Positions 1 to 9,178 of a stretch of DNA of 64,000 nt are shown piece by piece; position 1 is the first letter of the stretch, and each line of letters starts with the position of its first letter. Source of the stretch: Maricaulaceae bacterium EIL42A08. GTDB lineage: Bacteria > Pseudomonadota > Alphaproteobacteria > Caulobacterales > Maricaulaceae. The stretch lies in the NCBI GenBank assembly GCA_024178355.1, contig JAMZNZ010000002.1, forward strand, positions 601,501-665,500, in the 5' to 3' direction. The position numbers were made by a program, and so were the translations under genes. Under the pieces are notes generated by a model. The model did not search any database. It was not told where the DNA came from and was given only the letters and a program-made list of their open reading frames with translations.

Positions 1-32
1 TTTACTGCAGAGATCAGTCGCGCTGCGCTCAT
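1..32 (-). CDS. Possible 5' end of a gene leaving the left edge
   Basis: An ATG on the minus strand at 32 opens a frame that stays open to the window edge (first residues MSAARLISAV). A purine-rich AGAGGG lies a few bases upstream, so this may be the start of a gene transcribed leftwards. Only ten codons are visible, so no function can be given. Its interest is positional: a perfect LexA-type box lies about 155 bases upstream at 187-201. A separate 29-codon ORF (52-141, minus) lies between the two and could be a leader or chance. Confidence 0.2.
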   Translation of the reverse strand, partial: MSAARLISAV

Positions 33-186
33 CAAGCCCTCTTGGCGTTGGTCAGCGCATGGCGCGCCGGCCGGATAAAAGCCAGCCGACGCGCACCCGG
101 ATTGGACCGGAATGCAACAACCGATTGGCGGGGACTGACATACGCCGAACCTGTTGCCGCGAAAACCTTTAGATCACGTCCTGGCT

Positions 187-201
187 GAACCAGACTTGAA
201 C
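187..201 (-). promoter_or_regulatory. LexA (SOS) box match, GTTC-N7-GTTC
   Basis: On the plus strand the bases read GAAC-CAGACTT-GAAC, i.e. GTTC-AAGTCTG-GTTC on the minus strand, a perfect match to the alphaproteobacterial LexA box GTTC-N7-GTTC. It lies in the intergenic stretch between the racemase gene, which ends at 235, and an ORF that leaves the window at its left edge. No convincing -35/-10 pair was found around it, so the regulated promoter is not defined. Confidence 0.45.
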
Positions 202-234
202 CAGAGTTTCAGGTAGCGGCCTCAAAGGCCGACT

Positions 235-1440
235 TCAGGAAATATTCCCGTCCGCTTTCAAGGCGTCGATCTCGGCCGCTTCAAAACCCCAATCGCTAAG
301 AATTTCATCACTGTCAGCACCCGGTGCAGGCGCTGGCCCTTGAACCGCTGACGGGGTTCTCGAAAAGCGCGGTGCCGCGGCTGACTGGGTCACGCCATCA
401 ACCTCAGTAAAGGCATTTCGCGCCTGCATGTGCGGGTGTTTTGCAGCCTCTTCGGTATTAAGCACCGGTGCGAAACACACATCGCTGCCCTCAAGCAGCT
501 CACACCACTCAGTCTGGCTTCGGGACTTGAAGGTCTCTTCGAAAGTCTCACGCATCGCTGGCCAGGTGGATCCATCATACTGGGCCTGCATGGCGGGGTG
601 GTCTTTCAGCCCAAGCTTATCGATCAGCAGAGAGAAGAACTCCCCTTCCAACGGCGCAATGGACACAAATTTGCCATCGGCACACTCGTAGCAGTCATAA
701 AATGGCGCGCCTCCATCAAGGAGGTTTTGCCCGCGCGGCTGGTTCCACATTCCAATGGCTGAGAGCTGGTGTACAGCCGCCATCAGGTGAGTGGTGCCGT
801 CGACAATCGCTGCATCAACAACCTGACCCTCACCCGTTGACCTGGCGTGGTTCAGGGCTGCGAGCACACCCACAGCGAGATAAAGCGATCCGCCCCCAAA
901 ATCGCCGACGACATTGAGCGGCGGGACCGGACGTTCTTTGGGCCCAATCCCATCGAGCGCGCCGGTCAAAGCGATATAATTGAGATCATGGCCGGCGGCA
1001 TGGGCAAGCGGACCATGCTGACCCCAGCCGGTCATGCGTCCATAAACAAGGGCTGGGTTGGCCTTCAGGCAGACGTCCGGCCCGAGGCCCAGGCGCTCCA
1101 TAACACCGGGACGATAGCCCTCAAGCAAGATGTCAGCTGACTTCAGAAGTTTCAGGCAAGCCTCTACCGAACCTTGTTTTTTCAGATTCACACCAATGGA
1201 TCTTCGCCCCCGAGCGAGGACCTCTGCCGGCCCGCCACCGCCAGCACCAGGGCGGTCCACGCGGATCACGTCTGCGCCGAGATCACTCAAGAGCATGGCG
1301 CAAAAAGGTGCAGGCCCCAGGCCAACAAATTCCACCACTTTAACGCCGTGCAAAGGCCCTTGTGCTTTCTTGGAGTCGATCATGTTTGAAATCCAGGCTG
1401 CTGGGGAATCGAAGGAAAAAGCTTGTGGCATTGAATACAC
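235..1440 (-). CDS. Alpha-methylacyl-CoA racemase (CaiB/BaiF CoA-transferase family)
   Basis: A CaiB/BaiF family protein, most like alpha-methylacyl-CoA racemase, which inverts the alpha-methyl centre of branched acyl-CoAs so they can enter beta-oxidation. The N-terminal Rossmann-like segment carries LLSDLGADVIRVDRPG. The residues of the racemase catalytic set can be seen: His in GHDLNY, Asp in VGDFGGGS, and Glu in IAPLEGEF after the conserved YECADGK. With the start at 1440 it has 401 residues; that start has GGAG six bases upstream. An internal ATG at 1383 would give 382 residues, closer to the family length, but with a weaker ribosome site. It is divergent from the GGDEF-like gene, with only 38 bases between the outer starts. 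Confidence 0.85.
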   Translation of the reverse strand: MYSMPQAFSFDSPAAWISNMIDSKKAQGPLHGVKVVEFVGLGPAPFCAMLLSDLGADVIRVDRPGAGGGGPAEVLARGRRSIGVNLKKQGSVEACLKLLKSADILLEGYRPGVMERLGLGPDVCLKANPALVYGRMTGWGQHGPLAHAAGHDLNYIALTGALDGIGPKERPVPPLNVVGDFGGGSLYLAVGVLAALNHARSTGEGQVVDAAIVDGTTHLMAAVHQLSAIGMWNQPRGQNLLDGGAPFYDCYECADGKFVSIAPLEGEFFSLLIDKLGLKDHPAMQAQYDGSTWPAMRETFEETFKSRSQTEWCELLEGSDVCFAPVLNTEEAAKHPHMQARNAFTEVDGVTQSAAAPRFSRTPSAVQGPAPAPGADSDEILSDWGFEAAEIDALKADGNIS

Positions 1441-1478
1441 GACTCCACAATGCGACCGGAATAGCCCGTGGGGGGAGT

Positions 1479-2720
1479 ATGGGGCGCACCTATTCGGTGA
1501 TGATTGTCGGGGGTGACGAGACTGGCGCGGCCGAAGCTGCAGCTGGGCTTGCTGGTCTTGGTTTTACCGTGCACCGCCATCAGGCTGACGGCGGCGTCGA
1601 TGCTGTTGTCGCGTTTGAGCCATCTGCTGAGCAGAGTATTCAAGACTGTCCTGTCTTGAACATTGGCAGCTTTGATCCCGACCGTCCTTCGCTCGCTCGG
1701 CCAGCCCACCCCATTCAAATTGCAGCGCGTCTTCGCAGCCTGATCCGTCTGCATGTGCTTGAGCGTGTCGCTCGCTTACGTGCTGAAGATGCCCATGACG
1801 CAGGGGCCCCGCCCCCGGCCAAAGATGTCTCAGGCGGTGATGCCAGCGTGCTATATGTCGGTGCTCCTGGCCCCGGTTATATGCGCCTTCAACACGCGTT
1901 ATCCGATGCATCGCTGAACACGATTGCGGCCTTCACGACCTTTACCGCCTTTGATTACATGCATGAGCAAGCCTTTGATGCGGTTGTGCTCAGCACCGAT
2001 CCAAGCCCGGACATGGCCCACACCGTCTGTTCAGCCATGCGGCGCAACACCCGCCTCTACCATACCCCTGCCATTCTCTATACGCGCGGTGATGCCTACT
2101 CCCAGGCTGACGAAGCATTTGCGCGCGGGGCGTCCGACATTCTTAGCTCAGGGTCCGAGCCAGATGAAATCAGCCGCCGCATCACTGCGTTGAGCGGGGA
2201 GCGTCGTCGTCGCCGCCGAGCGAAGTCCGTGCTCGAAGCCTGCCGCGGCAAAGCACTTCTCGATGAGTCCAGTGATCTTTTCGGCCCTGAATTCGGCGAA
2301 CGCCACTTCCAGACCTTGCTGCATGCGGCGGCCACAAAAAGCGAAGGCTTCAGCCTGATCGCACTTGGTGCCGATGCCCCCGTCGAAGCCGGTGCCGGTG
2401 AAACCGCCTCAGCTCTTGACCAATTCGCTGCCATGCTGCGCCATTGTGTTCGGGCTGAGGACCTGGCCGTTCGCGCATCTGCCGATCAGTTTTATCTGGT
2501 CCTTCCAAACACACCCGTGGATCAGGCCGATCTGGTAGCTCAGCGCGTTTGTGCGATTGCTGAATGCACAGCCTATGAAGGCTGTAACCCGTCGTCGCCT
2601 TTTCGCCTGTCACTGACGGCAAATGTCACCGCCCCGCTGAGCGCTGAGACAGCGCAGAGCAATCTGCAGCAGGCCTTCTCGGCCTTGGGTGGGCGCGGCT
2701 TCAAAGCGTTTGGAACCTAG
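1479..2720 (+). CDS. PopA/PleD-like protein with two receiver-like domains and a degenerate GGDEF domain
   Basis: A 413-residue protein with a diverged receiver-like N-terminus (MIVGGDETG onward), a second receiver-like domain (about residues 115-235, SVLYVGAPGPG to GASDILSSGS) and a C-terminal GGDEF-family domain. The active-site GG(D/E)EF is replaced by SADQF (residues 334-338, bases 2478-2492), but the upstream allosteric I-site RxxD is kept as RAED (residues 325-328, bases 2451-2462). This predicts c-di-GMP binding without synthesis. Caulobacter PopA, a c-di-GMP effector in cell-cycle proteolysis, has the same domain plan. The receiver domains lack a clear phosphoacceptor Asp. The start at 1479 follows GGGGGAG almost directly; ATG at 1500 is an alternative. 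Convergent with mfd, sharing the stop bases CTAG. Confidence 0.7.
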   Translation: MGRTYSVMIVGGDETGAAEAAAGLAGLGFTVHRHQADGGVDAVVAFEPSAEQSIQDCPVLNIGSFDPDRPSLARPAHPIQIAARLRSLIRLHVLERVARLRAEDAHDAGAPPPAKDVSGGDASVLYVGAPGPGYMRLQHALSDASLNTIAAFTTFTAFDYMHEQAFDAVVLSTDPSPDMAHTVCSAMRRNTRLYHTPAILYTRGDAYSQADEAFARGASDILSSGSEPDEISRRITALSGERRRRRRAKSVLEACRGKALLDESSDLFGPEFGERHFQTLLHAAATKSEGFSLIALGADAPVEAGAGETASALDQFAAMLRHCVRAEDLAVRASADQFYLVLPNTPVDQADLVAQRVCAIAECTAYEGCNPSSPFRLSLTANVTAPLSAETAQSNLQQAFSALGGRGFKAFGT

Positions 2721-5700
2721 GTCGCGGCCTCATTTGATTTACGCGCAGCATCGACGACCGGGCCCAGCAGACGCTGAACGCCCTTCAGGCGGTCATTTAC
2801 GCTGGGGAATTCCCCGCGCATGACGAGGGTGTTGTCAGGCCGCAGTTTGTAGTCAGCGGGTCTGCGCGTCATCAATTCGACCAGAACACCTGGATCCTGG
2901 AACGCCAGATCGCGGAAGGTGGCAACAGCGCCTTTCGGACCAGCGTCGAGCTTGGCAATGCCAGCTCGCTTGCACAGCCCCTTGATGGCCACGACCTGCA
3001 TCAGGCTTTCCACCTCCTCTGGCAGTGGTCCAAAGCGGTCGATCAGTTCAGCGGCGAAGCCTTCACGCTCATTCTTGGTATCCAGCCCCGACAGGCGGCG
3101 ATAAAGCGCCATGCGAACATCCAGATCCGGTACATAGTGCTCAGGGATCAGGACTGCCGCACCGATATTGATAGCTGGCGACCAGTCTGTGTCATCGACA
3201 GGCGCGTTGTTCTGGAGCGAGGCGACTGCCTCTTCCAGCATGGACTGATAAAGCTCCACACCCACATCCTTGATGTGACCAGATTGCTCCTCACCGAGGA
3301 GATTGCCGCCACCGCGCAGATCAAGGTCATGGCTGGCCAGCGTGAATCCTGCACCAAGGCTATCGAGCGACTGCAGCACTTTCAGGCGCTTATCGGCATT
3401 ATCGGTCAGCTTTTTATTGGCTGGCGTCGTCATATAGGCATAGGCGCGCGCCTTGGCCCGACCAACGCGGCCCCGCAGCTGATAGAGCTGAGCCAGACCG
3501 AACTGATCGGCCCGGTGGATCACCATCGTGTTGGCGGTTGGAATATCGATACCGGACTCAACAATCGTGGTCGAAAGCAGGACATCGTAACGGCCCTCGT
3601 AGAAGGCATTCATAATGTCTTCAAGGTCGGTCGCGGCCATCTGACCATGGGCCACAACGAAACTGATTTCAGGACACTGTTCTTTCAAAAACTCAGTGAC
3701 ATCCGTGAGGTCTTTAATGCGCGGCACAACGTAGAAACTCTGCCCACCGCGATAGCTTTCCCGCAAAAGGGCTTCGCGGATCGTCACCGGGTCAAACGGC
3801 GTCACATAGGTACGAACGGCGAGGCGGTCGACCGGCGGTGTCGCGATGATCGACAGGTCGCGAATGCCCGTCATGGCCAGCTGCAGCGTGCGTGGAATTG
3901 GCGTTGCGGTCAGTGTCAGCACGTGGACGTCTGACTTAAGCTCTTTCAAGCGCTCCTTGTGGCGCACACCAAAATGCTGCTCCTCGTCAATGACCAGAAG
4001 GCCTAGCCGATCAAACTTCACCGATTTGGCGAGGAGTGCGTGGGTCCCCACCACGATGTCAACCTGACCGCTTTCAAGCTCCTTGCGGGTCAGGGACGCT
4101 TCCTTGGCGTTCACCAGACGAGACAGCTGGCGCACCTTCACCGGCCAGCCCTTGAAGCGCTCTTCGAAGGTTTTGAAGTGCTGGCGCGCAAGCAGTGTGG
4201 TTGGCGCGATCACGGCCACCTGACGCCCGGACATGGCAGTGACAAACGCGCCGCGCAGCGCAACCTCAGTCTTGCCAAAGCCAACATCGCCACAGACGAG
4301 ACGATCCATCGGCCGCCCCTTGGTCAGGTCGGTGAAGATGTCATCAATGGCGTTGAGCTGATCATCGGTCTCTGCATAGGGGAAGCGGGCTGCAAACTCG
4401 TCGTAAAGCCCGGCGGGTGGTTCGATAATCTCAGCGTCGCGTGCATTTCGCTGTGCTGCGATCTTGATCAGCTGATCAGCCATGTCACGCAGGCGCTTCT
4501 TCGCCTTGGCTTTGCGCGCCTGCCAGGCGGCACCACCAAGCATGTCCAGTTGCGCGGTTTCTCGATCCTCGCCATAGCGCGACAGGAGTTCGCTATTCTC
4601 AACCGGCAGGTAGAGACGGCTTTCGCCGCCATATTGCAGCTCAAGGCAGTCGTGTGGAGCCTCGCCCACTGACAGCGTTTTCAGGCCAATATAGCGGCCC
4701 AGCCCGTGATCTGCGTGGATGACCAGATCGCCCGGCGACAGAGTCCCGGCTTCAGAGATGATGTCCGCCGTCTTACGCTTGCGGCGCGGGCGGGCAAGGC
4801 GGTCACCAAGAACGTCCTGCTCAGAAATGAAGGCCAGCGTCTCGGTTTCAAAGCCGCGTTCCAACGGCATTACGGCTCTGATCACTGCATTGTCCGGCTG
4901 CGAAAGCGCGTGAGGCCAGTCTTCAGCGGCTGCGATCGGTGAAAGGCCATGCTCGGACAGCACGCCTCCCATTCGCTCTGATGCGCCTTCGCTCCAGCTG
5001 GCAAAGATCACCCGTTTGCCCGATTTGCGAAGCCGTGCTGCGTGGCTGGCCGCAGCATCGAAGACATTCTGATCGGCCTGACGTTCAGCGGCGAAGGTCC
5101 GCCCTTGCTTGCCCGCCATATCGACAATGGCCCCAGTGGCTTCCTGAAAGGCCGTAAAGCGCCGTGAGTCGTGCTCTTGAATCTGCAGGTCCCACTCAGA
5201 CTCTTTGAGATAAAGCGCCTCGGGCTCAAGCGCGCGGTAAGCAGGAGCGCCCATCGCCCCTGCTCCAGACTTTGCCGCTTCCTGGCGGGCATCGAAATAG
5301 TCCCGAATCTGCTCAAGCCGTTCTTCACGCGCTTCAAGCGCCAGCGGATCAAGTCCAATCAGTGCGTGGTCGCCCACATAGTCAAAGACCGTGTTGAGCG
5401 TTTCGTGAAAGAGCGGCAGCCAGTGCTCGGCCCCATTAGGGCGCGCACCCGCACTGACGCTATCGTAGATCAGATCGCTAGACCCCACTGCACCAAAGCG
5501 CTTCAAAAACCCCGAACGGAAGCGTGAGATCGATTCATCATTAAGGACGATTTCGCTCACCGGGGTGAAGAAGACATCTTTCAACTGGTGGGTCGTGCGC
5601 TGAGTCTCAGGATCAAAGCTACGCACTGTTTCAAGCGTGTCACCGAAGAAGTCGAGGCGTACCGGCTCGGCAGCATCGGCGGGCCAGACATCCACCACTC

Positions 5701-6205
5701 CGCCGCGAATGGCATAGTCGCCACGCTCGGTCACCGTGGCTGCGCGCGCGTAGCCGTTTTCTGTCAGGTGCGCCTTGAGGTCTTCAACATCCAGCACGCC
5801 TCCCGGTTTTGCAGACAGGCCACCAGCAAGCATTGCCGATTTCGGCGCACAGCGCTGCAGCACGCTGGCCGTTGTGGTGATCACCAAAAGCGGTTTGTCG
5901 CCTTCACGTCTTCTGGCCAGCCGGTGCAGGGCCCCAGCTCGTTTGGCTGCAGTGCGAGGACTGGGACTGATCCGATCATAGGGCTGGCAATCCCAACCGG
6001 GCAGGCTGAGCCGTTCCAGATCGGGGGCAAAAAAGGCGCAAGCCGCTTCAAAGGCGCTCGCACGAGCTGTGTCCGAGGCAATGAAGAGACCAATTCCGCC
6101 GCGCGCCCGCAATGCGTCGCAAAAGATAAGGGCGTCGAAGCCTTCGGGCGCACCCGTGACGGTCAGATACCCAGCCTCTTTGGAAATCCGGTCAAACTCG
6201 TTCAC
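2717..6205 (-). CDS. mfd: Transcription-repair coupling factor Mfd
   Basis: Mfd is a DNA translocase that displaces RNA polymerase stalled at lesions and recruits UvrA. The 1162-residue protein has the N-terminal UvrB-like region (GWDCQPYDR), the RNA-polymerase interaction region (SPGDLVIHADHGLGRY), then the RecG-like helicase core with Walker A (VCGDVGFGKTEVA), DEEQHFG, TATPIPRTL and QLRGRVGR motifs, and a C-terminal TRCF domain. A longer frame reaches 6289, but a GTG at 6205 has AAGGA eight bases upstream (6214-6218), while the ATG at 6214 overlaps that same AAGGA, so the GTG start is preferred. The stop codon overlaps that of the convergent GGDEF-like gene in a CTAG palindrome. Confidence 0.97.
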   Translation of the reverse strand: MNEFDRISKEAGYLTVTGAPEGFDALIFCDALRARGGIGLFIASDTARASAFEAACAFFAPDLERLSLPGWDCQPYDRISPSPRTAAKRAGALHRLARRREGDKPLLVITTTASVLQRCAPKSAMLAGGLSAKPGGVLDVEDLKAHLTENGYARAATVTERGDYAIRGGVVDVWPADAAEPVRLDFFGDTLETVRSFDPETQRTTHQLKDVFFTPVSEIVLNDESISRFRSGFLKRFGAVGSSDLIYDSVSAGARPNGAEHWLPLFHETLNTVFDYVGDHALIGLDPLALEAREERLEQIRDYFDARQEAAKSGAGAMGAPAYRALEPEALYLKESEWDLQIQEHDSRRFTAFQEATGAIVDMAGKQGRTFAAERQADQNVFDAAASHAARLRKSGKRVIFASWSEGASERMGGVLSEHGLSPIAAAEDWPHALSQPDNAVIRAVMPLERGFETETLAFISEQDVLGDRLARPRRKRKTADIISEAGTLSPGDLVIHADHGLGRYIGLKTLSVGEAPHDCLELQYGGESRLYLPVENSELLSRYGEDRETAQLDMLGGAAWQARKAKAKKRLRDMADQLIKIAAQRNARDAEIIEPPAGLYDEFAARFPYAETDDQLNAIDDIFTDLTKGRPMDRLVCGDVGFGKTEVALRGAFVTAMSGRQVAVIAPTTLLARQHFKTFEERFKGWPVKVRQLSRLVNAKEASLTRKELESGQVDIVVGTHALLAKSVKFDRLGLLVIDEEQHFGVRHKERLKELKSDVHVLTLTATPIPRTLQLAMTGIRDLSIIATPPVDRLAVRTYVTPFDPVTIREALLRESYRGGQSFYVVPRIKDLTDVTEFLKEQCPEISFVVAHGQMAATDLEDIMNAFYEGRYDVLLSTTIVESGIDIPTANTMVIHRADQFGLAQLYQLRGRVGRAKARAYAYMTTPANKKLTDNADKRLKVLQSLDSLGAGFTLASHDLDLRGGGNLLGEEQSGHIKDVGVELYQSMLEEAVASLQNNAPVDDTDWSPAINIGAAVLIPEHYVPDLDVRMALYRRLSGLDTKNEREGFAAELIDRFGPLPEEVESLMQVVAIKGLCKRAGIAKLDAGPKGAVATFRDLAFQDPGVLVELMTRRPADYKLRPDNTLVMRGEFPSVNDRLKGVQRLLGPVVDAARKSNEAAT

Positions 6206-6333
6206 AGCCACCATCCTTACAACGCACGACGCCCGCACGCCGAAAATCAGCGTCGGGTTGTCTTCAAACAAAAGCGCCAGCGAACGCATGTCGCTCGCTG
6301 GCGCGATATAGGATCAGCGCAAGAAAAGTCCGC

Positions 6334-7839
6334 CTAGTCGAGCAGCTTCTTGCGCAGAATTTCGTTCACGGCCTGCGGGTTGGCCTTGCCCTGCATGGCT
6401 TTCATGACCTGGCCAACAAACCAGCCCATGGTTTTGGGCTTGTCTTTAACCTGGGCTGCCTGCTCCGGGTTGGCCGCAATCAGGTCGTCGATGACTCTCT
6501 CGATCGCACCGGTATCGGTGACCTGCTTCAGGCCTCTCGATTCAACGATCTCAGCTGGATCACCACCCTCTTCCCAGAGGATTTCAAAAACGTCCTTGCC
6601 GATCTTGCCGGAAATCGTGCTGTCCTTGATCAGCTCAACCAGGCCACCCAGCTGCTCCGCGCTCACCGGGCTTTCCGTAATGCTCAAGCTTTCCTTGTTA
6701 AGCCGACCGAATAGCTCGTTATTCACCCAGTTTGCCGCCAGCTTTGCATCGCGCCCGGCCAGAACCGCTTCAAAGTAATCAGCACGATCCTTGTCAGCTG
6801 CCAGGACCGAAGCGTCGTATTCTGACAGCCCAAGCTCCTCAACGAAGCGCTTGCGCTTCTGTGCCGGCAGCTCGGGAAGGTTGACGCGGATCTCGTCCAC
6901 CCATGCCTGGTCAAGTTCTAGCGGAAGCAGGTCAGGATCAGGGAAGTAGCGATAATCGTGAGCTTCTTCCTTGGAGCGCATGGAGCGGGTCACGCCAGTA
7001 TTGGCGTCAAACAGGCGGGTCTCCTGAACGATCTCGCCGCCATCTTCGATGATATCGATCTGACGCTTCGCCTCGTATTCGATGGCCTGCATGATGAAGC
7101 GCAGCGAGTTCACATTTTTGATCTCGCAGCGGGTACCCAAATGCTCAAACGAGCCGGTCTCCTGGAATTTCTCATACTGGCCGGGGCGGCAGACAGACAC
7201 GTTCACGTCCGCGCGCATCTGGCCCTTTTCCATGTCGCCGCCACAGGTATCGAGATAGCGCACGATGGTCCGTAGCGTGCGCACATACGCCGCCGCATCA
7301 GCGGGCGTGCGAACGTGAGGACGCGAGACGATCTCCATCAGCGCAACGCCTGAGCGGTTCAGGTCCACATAGGTCGCGTTCGGATCAAGATCGTGGATCG
7401 ACTTGCCCGCATCCTGTTCCAGGTGCAGGCGCTCGATGCCCACTACAAAGGTTGATCCATCGTCGCGCTCGCATTCAATCTCGCCTTCACCCACAATCGG
7501 ATGGGCGAACTGGCTGATCTGATAGCCCTGCGGCAGGTCCGGGTAGAAATAATTCTTGCGGTCAAAGCGCGAGAAATTGTTGATTTGGGCGTTCAGGCCA
7601 AGACCAGTACGAACCGCTTGCTCCACACAACGCTGATTGATGACAGGAAGCATGCCGGGCATGCCGGCATCCACGAGGCTTACCTGTGTGTTTGGCTCAG
7701 CGCCGAACTCGGTAGCCGCGCCGGAAAACAGCTTGGCGTTTGATTTCACCTGAGCGTGGACCTCAAGCCCAACAACGATTTCCCAATCCCCGGTGGCTCC
7801 TGGAATGACATAGCTGTGGTCAGTGGTGTCAAGCGGCAT
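6334..7839 (-). CDS. gatB: Asp-tRNA(Asn)/Glu-tRNA(Gln) amidotransferase subunit B
   Basis: GatB transfers ammonia from GatA onto Glu-tRNA(Gln) or Asp-tRNA(Asn), the indirect route to Gln- and Asn-tRNA in most alphaproteobacteria. The 501 residues carry the hallmark [10 protein letters not shown] near the N-terminus, [11 protein letters not shown], the metal- and ATP-binding catalytic core ([28 protein letters not shown]) and the helical YqeY-like tail ending in [11 protein letters not shown]. The length is typical. gatA and gatC are not next to it, so the complex is encoded at split loci. It lies 128 bases downstream of the mfd start in the same orientation. Confidence 0.97.
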   Translation of the reverse strand: MPLDTTDHSYVIPGATGDWEIVVGLEVHAQVKSNAKLFSGAATEFGAEPNTQVSLVDAGMPGMLPVINQRCVEQAVRTGLGLNAQINNFSRFDRKNYFYPDLPQGYQISQFAHPIVGEGEIECERDDGSTFVVGIERLHLEQDAGKSIHDLDPNATYVDLNRSGVALMEIVSRPHVRTPADAAAYVRTLRTIVRYLDTCGGDMEKGQMRADVNVSVCRPGQYEKFQETGSFEHLGTRCEIKNVNSLRFIMQAIEYEAKRQIDIIEDGGEIVQETRLFDANTGVTRSMRSKEEAHDYRYFPDPDLLPLELDQAWVDEIRVNLPELPAQKRKRFVEELGLSEYDASVLAADKDRADYFEAVLAGRDAKLAANWVNNELFGRLNKESLSITESPVSAEQLGGLVELIKDSTISGKIGKDVFEILWEEGGDPAEIVESRGLKQVTDTGAIERVIDDLIAANPEQAAQVKDKPKTMGWFVGQVMKAMQGKANPQAVNEILRKKLLD

Positions 7840-7917
7840 GGCTGCGATCTCGCTGGAACTTCGACTTAAGTGTTCTTCTTCGGCATCGGGACGCCTTCGG
7901 TCAAGCGCGCGGTGAAG

Positions 7918-8901
7918 CTAAACCGTCACCAGCACCCCACCAATCTTCTCACCTGCCTCGACACAGGCGTGGGCGTCCGGCGCTTCAGCAAGGTCAAAGC
8001 GCTTGTAAATGACCGGAGTTAGAGCGCCCTCTTCAAGCGCGCGGTTGATGTCGTGAACAGCCTTTGCCCGGTGTTCGGACCGAAGGGTGTAGACAAAAAT
8101 CGTGACCAGCTGGGCGTTCTTGAAGATCAGATCGTAGACCGGCAGCTCAGGCGTGCGCTCGGCTTCAGAGCCATAGGTCGCAATCACACCGCCAGGCCGC
8201 AGGGTTGCGATGGCGTCTTTCAGATTTCCGCCGAGCTCCACCTCGACGATATGGTCAACGCCCTCACCTTCTGTCACAGCCTCGATCGCTTCGACCACGT
8301 CCTGGCTTCGGTAGTTGATGACTTCATCGGTACCGACCGCAAGCGCCGCTTCGGCCTTTTCCGGTGAAGATACTGTCGTGATGACCTGACGTGCACCAGC
8401 CCATTTGGCGAGCTGAATTGCCATGAGGCCCACAGCCCCGGCTCCACCAGTTACCAGCACGGTCTTGCCCCGAACCCCGCCAGCACAAAACAGCGCCCGA
8501 TGGGCCGTCATGGCCGGAACGCCGAGACATGCACCCGCGTCAAAGTCGATCGCATCGGGAAGCGTCGCGGCAAATTCTGCGGGCAGAATACAGACCTCGG
8601 CACAGGTCCCGTGGGACCGCTTGAAGGCGGCATTGAACAGCCACACCCGCTCGCCAATGCGAGACGGATCAACGCCCTCACCCACCGCCTTGATGACGCC
8701 CGCACCATCACAATGGGGAATCTGGCGCGCGACGGTCATCTCACCGCGTAGCCCGGCGCGCTGTTTCACATCGGACGGATTCACACCGGACGCTTTGACG
8801 TAAACAGCGACCTCACCCGGACCGGGATGCGGCTCCGGCATTTCACCCAGGGTCAGGACATCGCCCGCCGCTCCCTGCTGCGAATACCAGATCGCGCGCA
8901 T
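7918..8901 (-). CDS. NADPH:quinone reductase-like MDR oxidoreductase
   Basis: A medium-chain dehydrogenase/reductase of the quinone oxidoreductase type, 327 residues. The GroES-like N-terminal half contains VKASGVNPSDVKQR and HCDGAGVIKAVGEGV. The Rossmann half has the nucleotide site VTGGAGAVGLMAIQLAKWAG. The cysteine and histidine ligands of zinc alcohol dehydrogenases are absent, so a zinc-free NADPH-dependent reductase of quinones or enones is most likely; the substrate cannot be read. The ATG at 8901 has GAGGAG upstream, lying in the last codons of the preceding small gene. The longer frame to 8961 would overlap that gene and is rejected. Confidence 0.85.
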   Translation of the reverse strand: MRAIWYSQQGAAGDVLTLGEMPEPHPGPGEVAVYVKASGVNPSDVKQRAGLRGEMTVARQIPHCDGAGVIKAVGEGVDPSRIGERVWLFNAAFKRSHGTCAEVCILPAEFAATLPDAIDFDAGACLGVPAMTAHRALFCAGGVRGKTVLVTGGAGAVGLMAIQLAKWAGARQVITTVSSPEKAEAALAVGTDEVINYRSQDVVEAIEAVTEGEGVDHIVEVELGGNLKDAIATLRPGGVIATYGSEAERTPELPVYDLIFKNAQLVTIFVYTLRSEHRAKAVHDINRALEEGALTPVIYKRFDLAEAPDAHACVEAGEKIGGVLVTV

Positions 8902-8902
8902 C

Positions 8903-9139
8903 TCACAGCTCCTCATCGTCGAGAGGGAGCTCTCCACGCTGTCGCGCAGCGGCTTCATCAATGGAGGCTTTAAGGCGCGTGAACAGAATCACATTGCCAA
9001 TTCCCACCGCGCCGATCACCAAAAGCGTGATGCCAACCGCCAGATTCAAGCCGCTTTCGCCCAGACGCCCCGATGCCAGCAAGGCACCGAGGATCGCCAA
9101 CAGGCCAAAGATCGGGATGAGGAGACGCGTATAGCTCAT
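8903..9139 (-). CDS. Small two-helix membrane protein
   Basis: A 78-residue protein with two predicted transmembrane helices (about residues 5-22 and 33-52) and a charged C-terminal tail ending LPLDDEEL. I do not recognise a named family. It sits one base upstream of the MDR oxidoreductase, whose ribosome site lies inside its last codons, so the two are almost surely translated from one mRNA. typA lies 39 bases upstream in the same direction, so the three may form a unit. Confidence 0.6.
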   Translation of the reverse strand: MSYTRLLIPIFGLLAILGALLASGRLGESGLNLAVGITLLVIGAVGIGNVILFTRLKASIDEAAARQRGELPLDDEEL

Positions 9140-9178
9140 GCTTACAGGGTAGGACTGACGGCCTTCTATGGCAAAGCC

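Noticed and set aside
52-141. 29-codon ORF on the minus strand between the LexA box and the left edge as a second SOS peptide
   Set aside because: It is Arg-rich without a membrane helix or a clear ribosome site, and an overlapping frame is open as well, so coding cannot be claimed.
4040-4672. 210-codon plus-strand frame antisense to mfd
   Set aside because: It mirrors conserved helicase codons of mfd and shows no independent domain or ribosome site.
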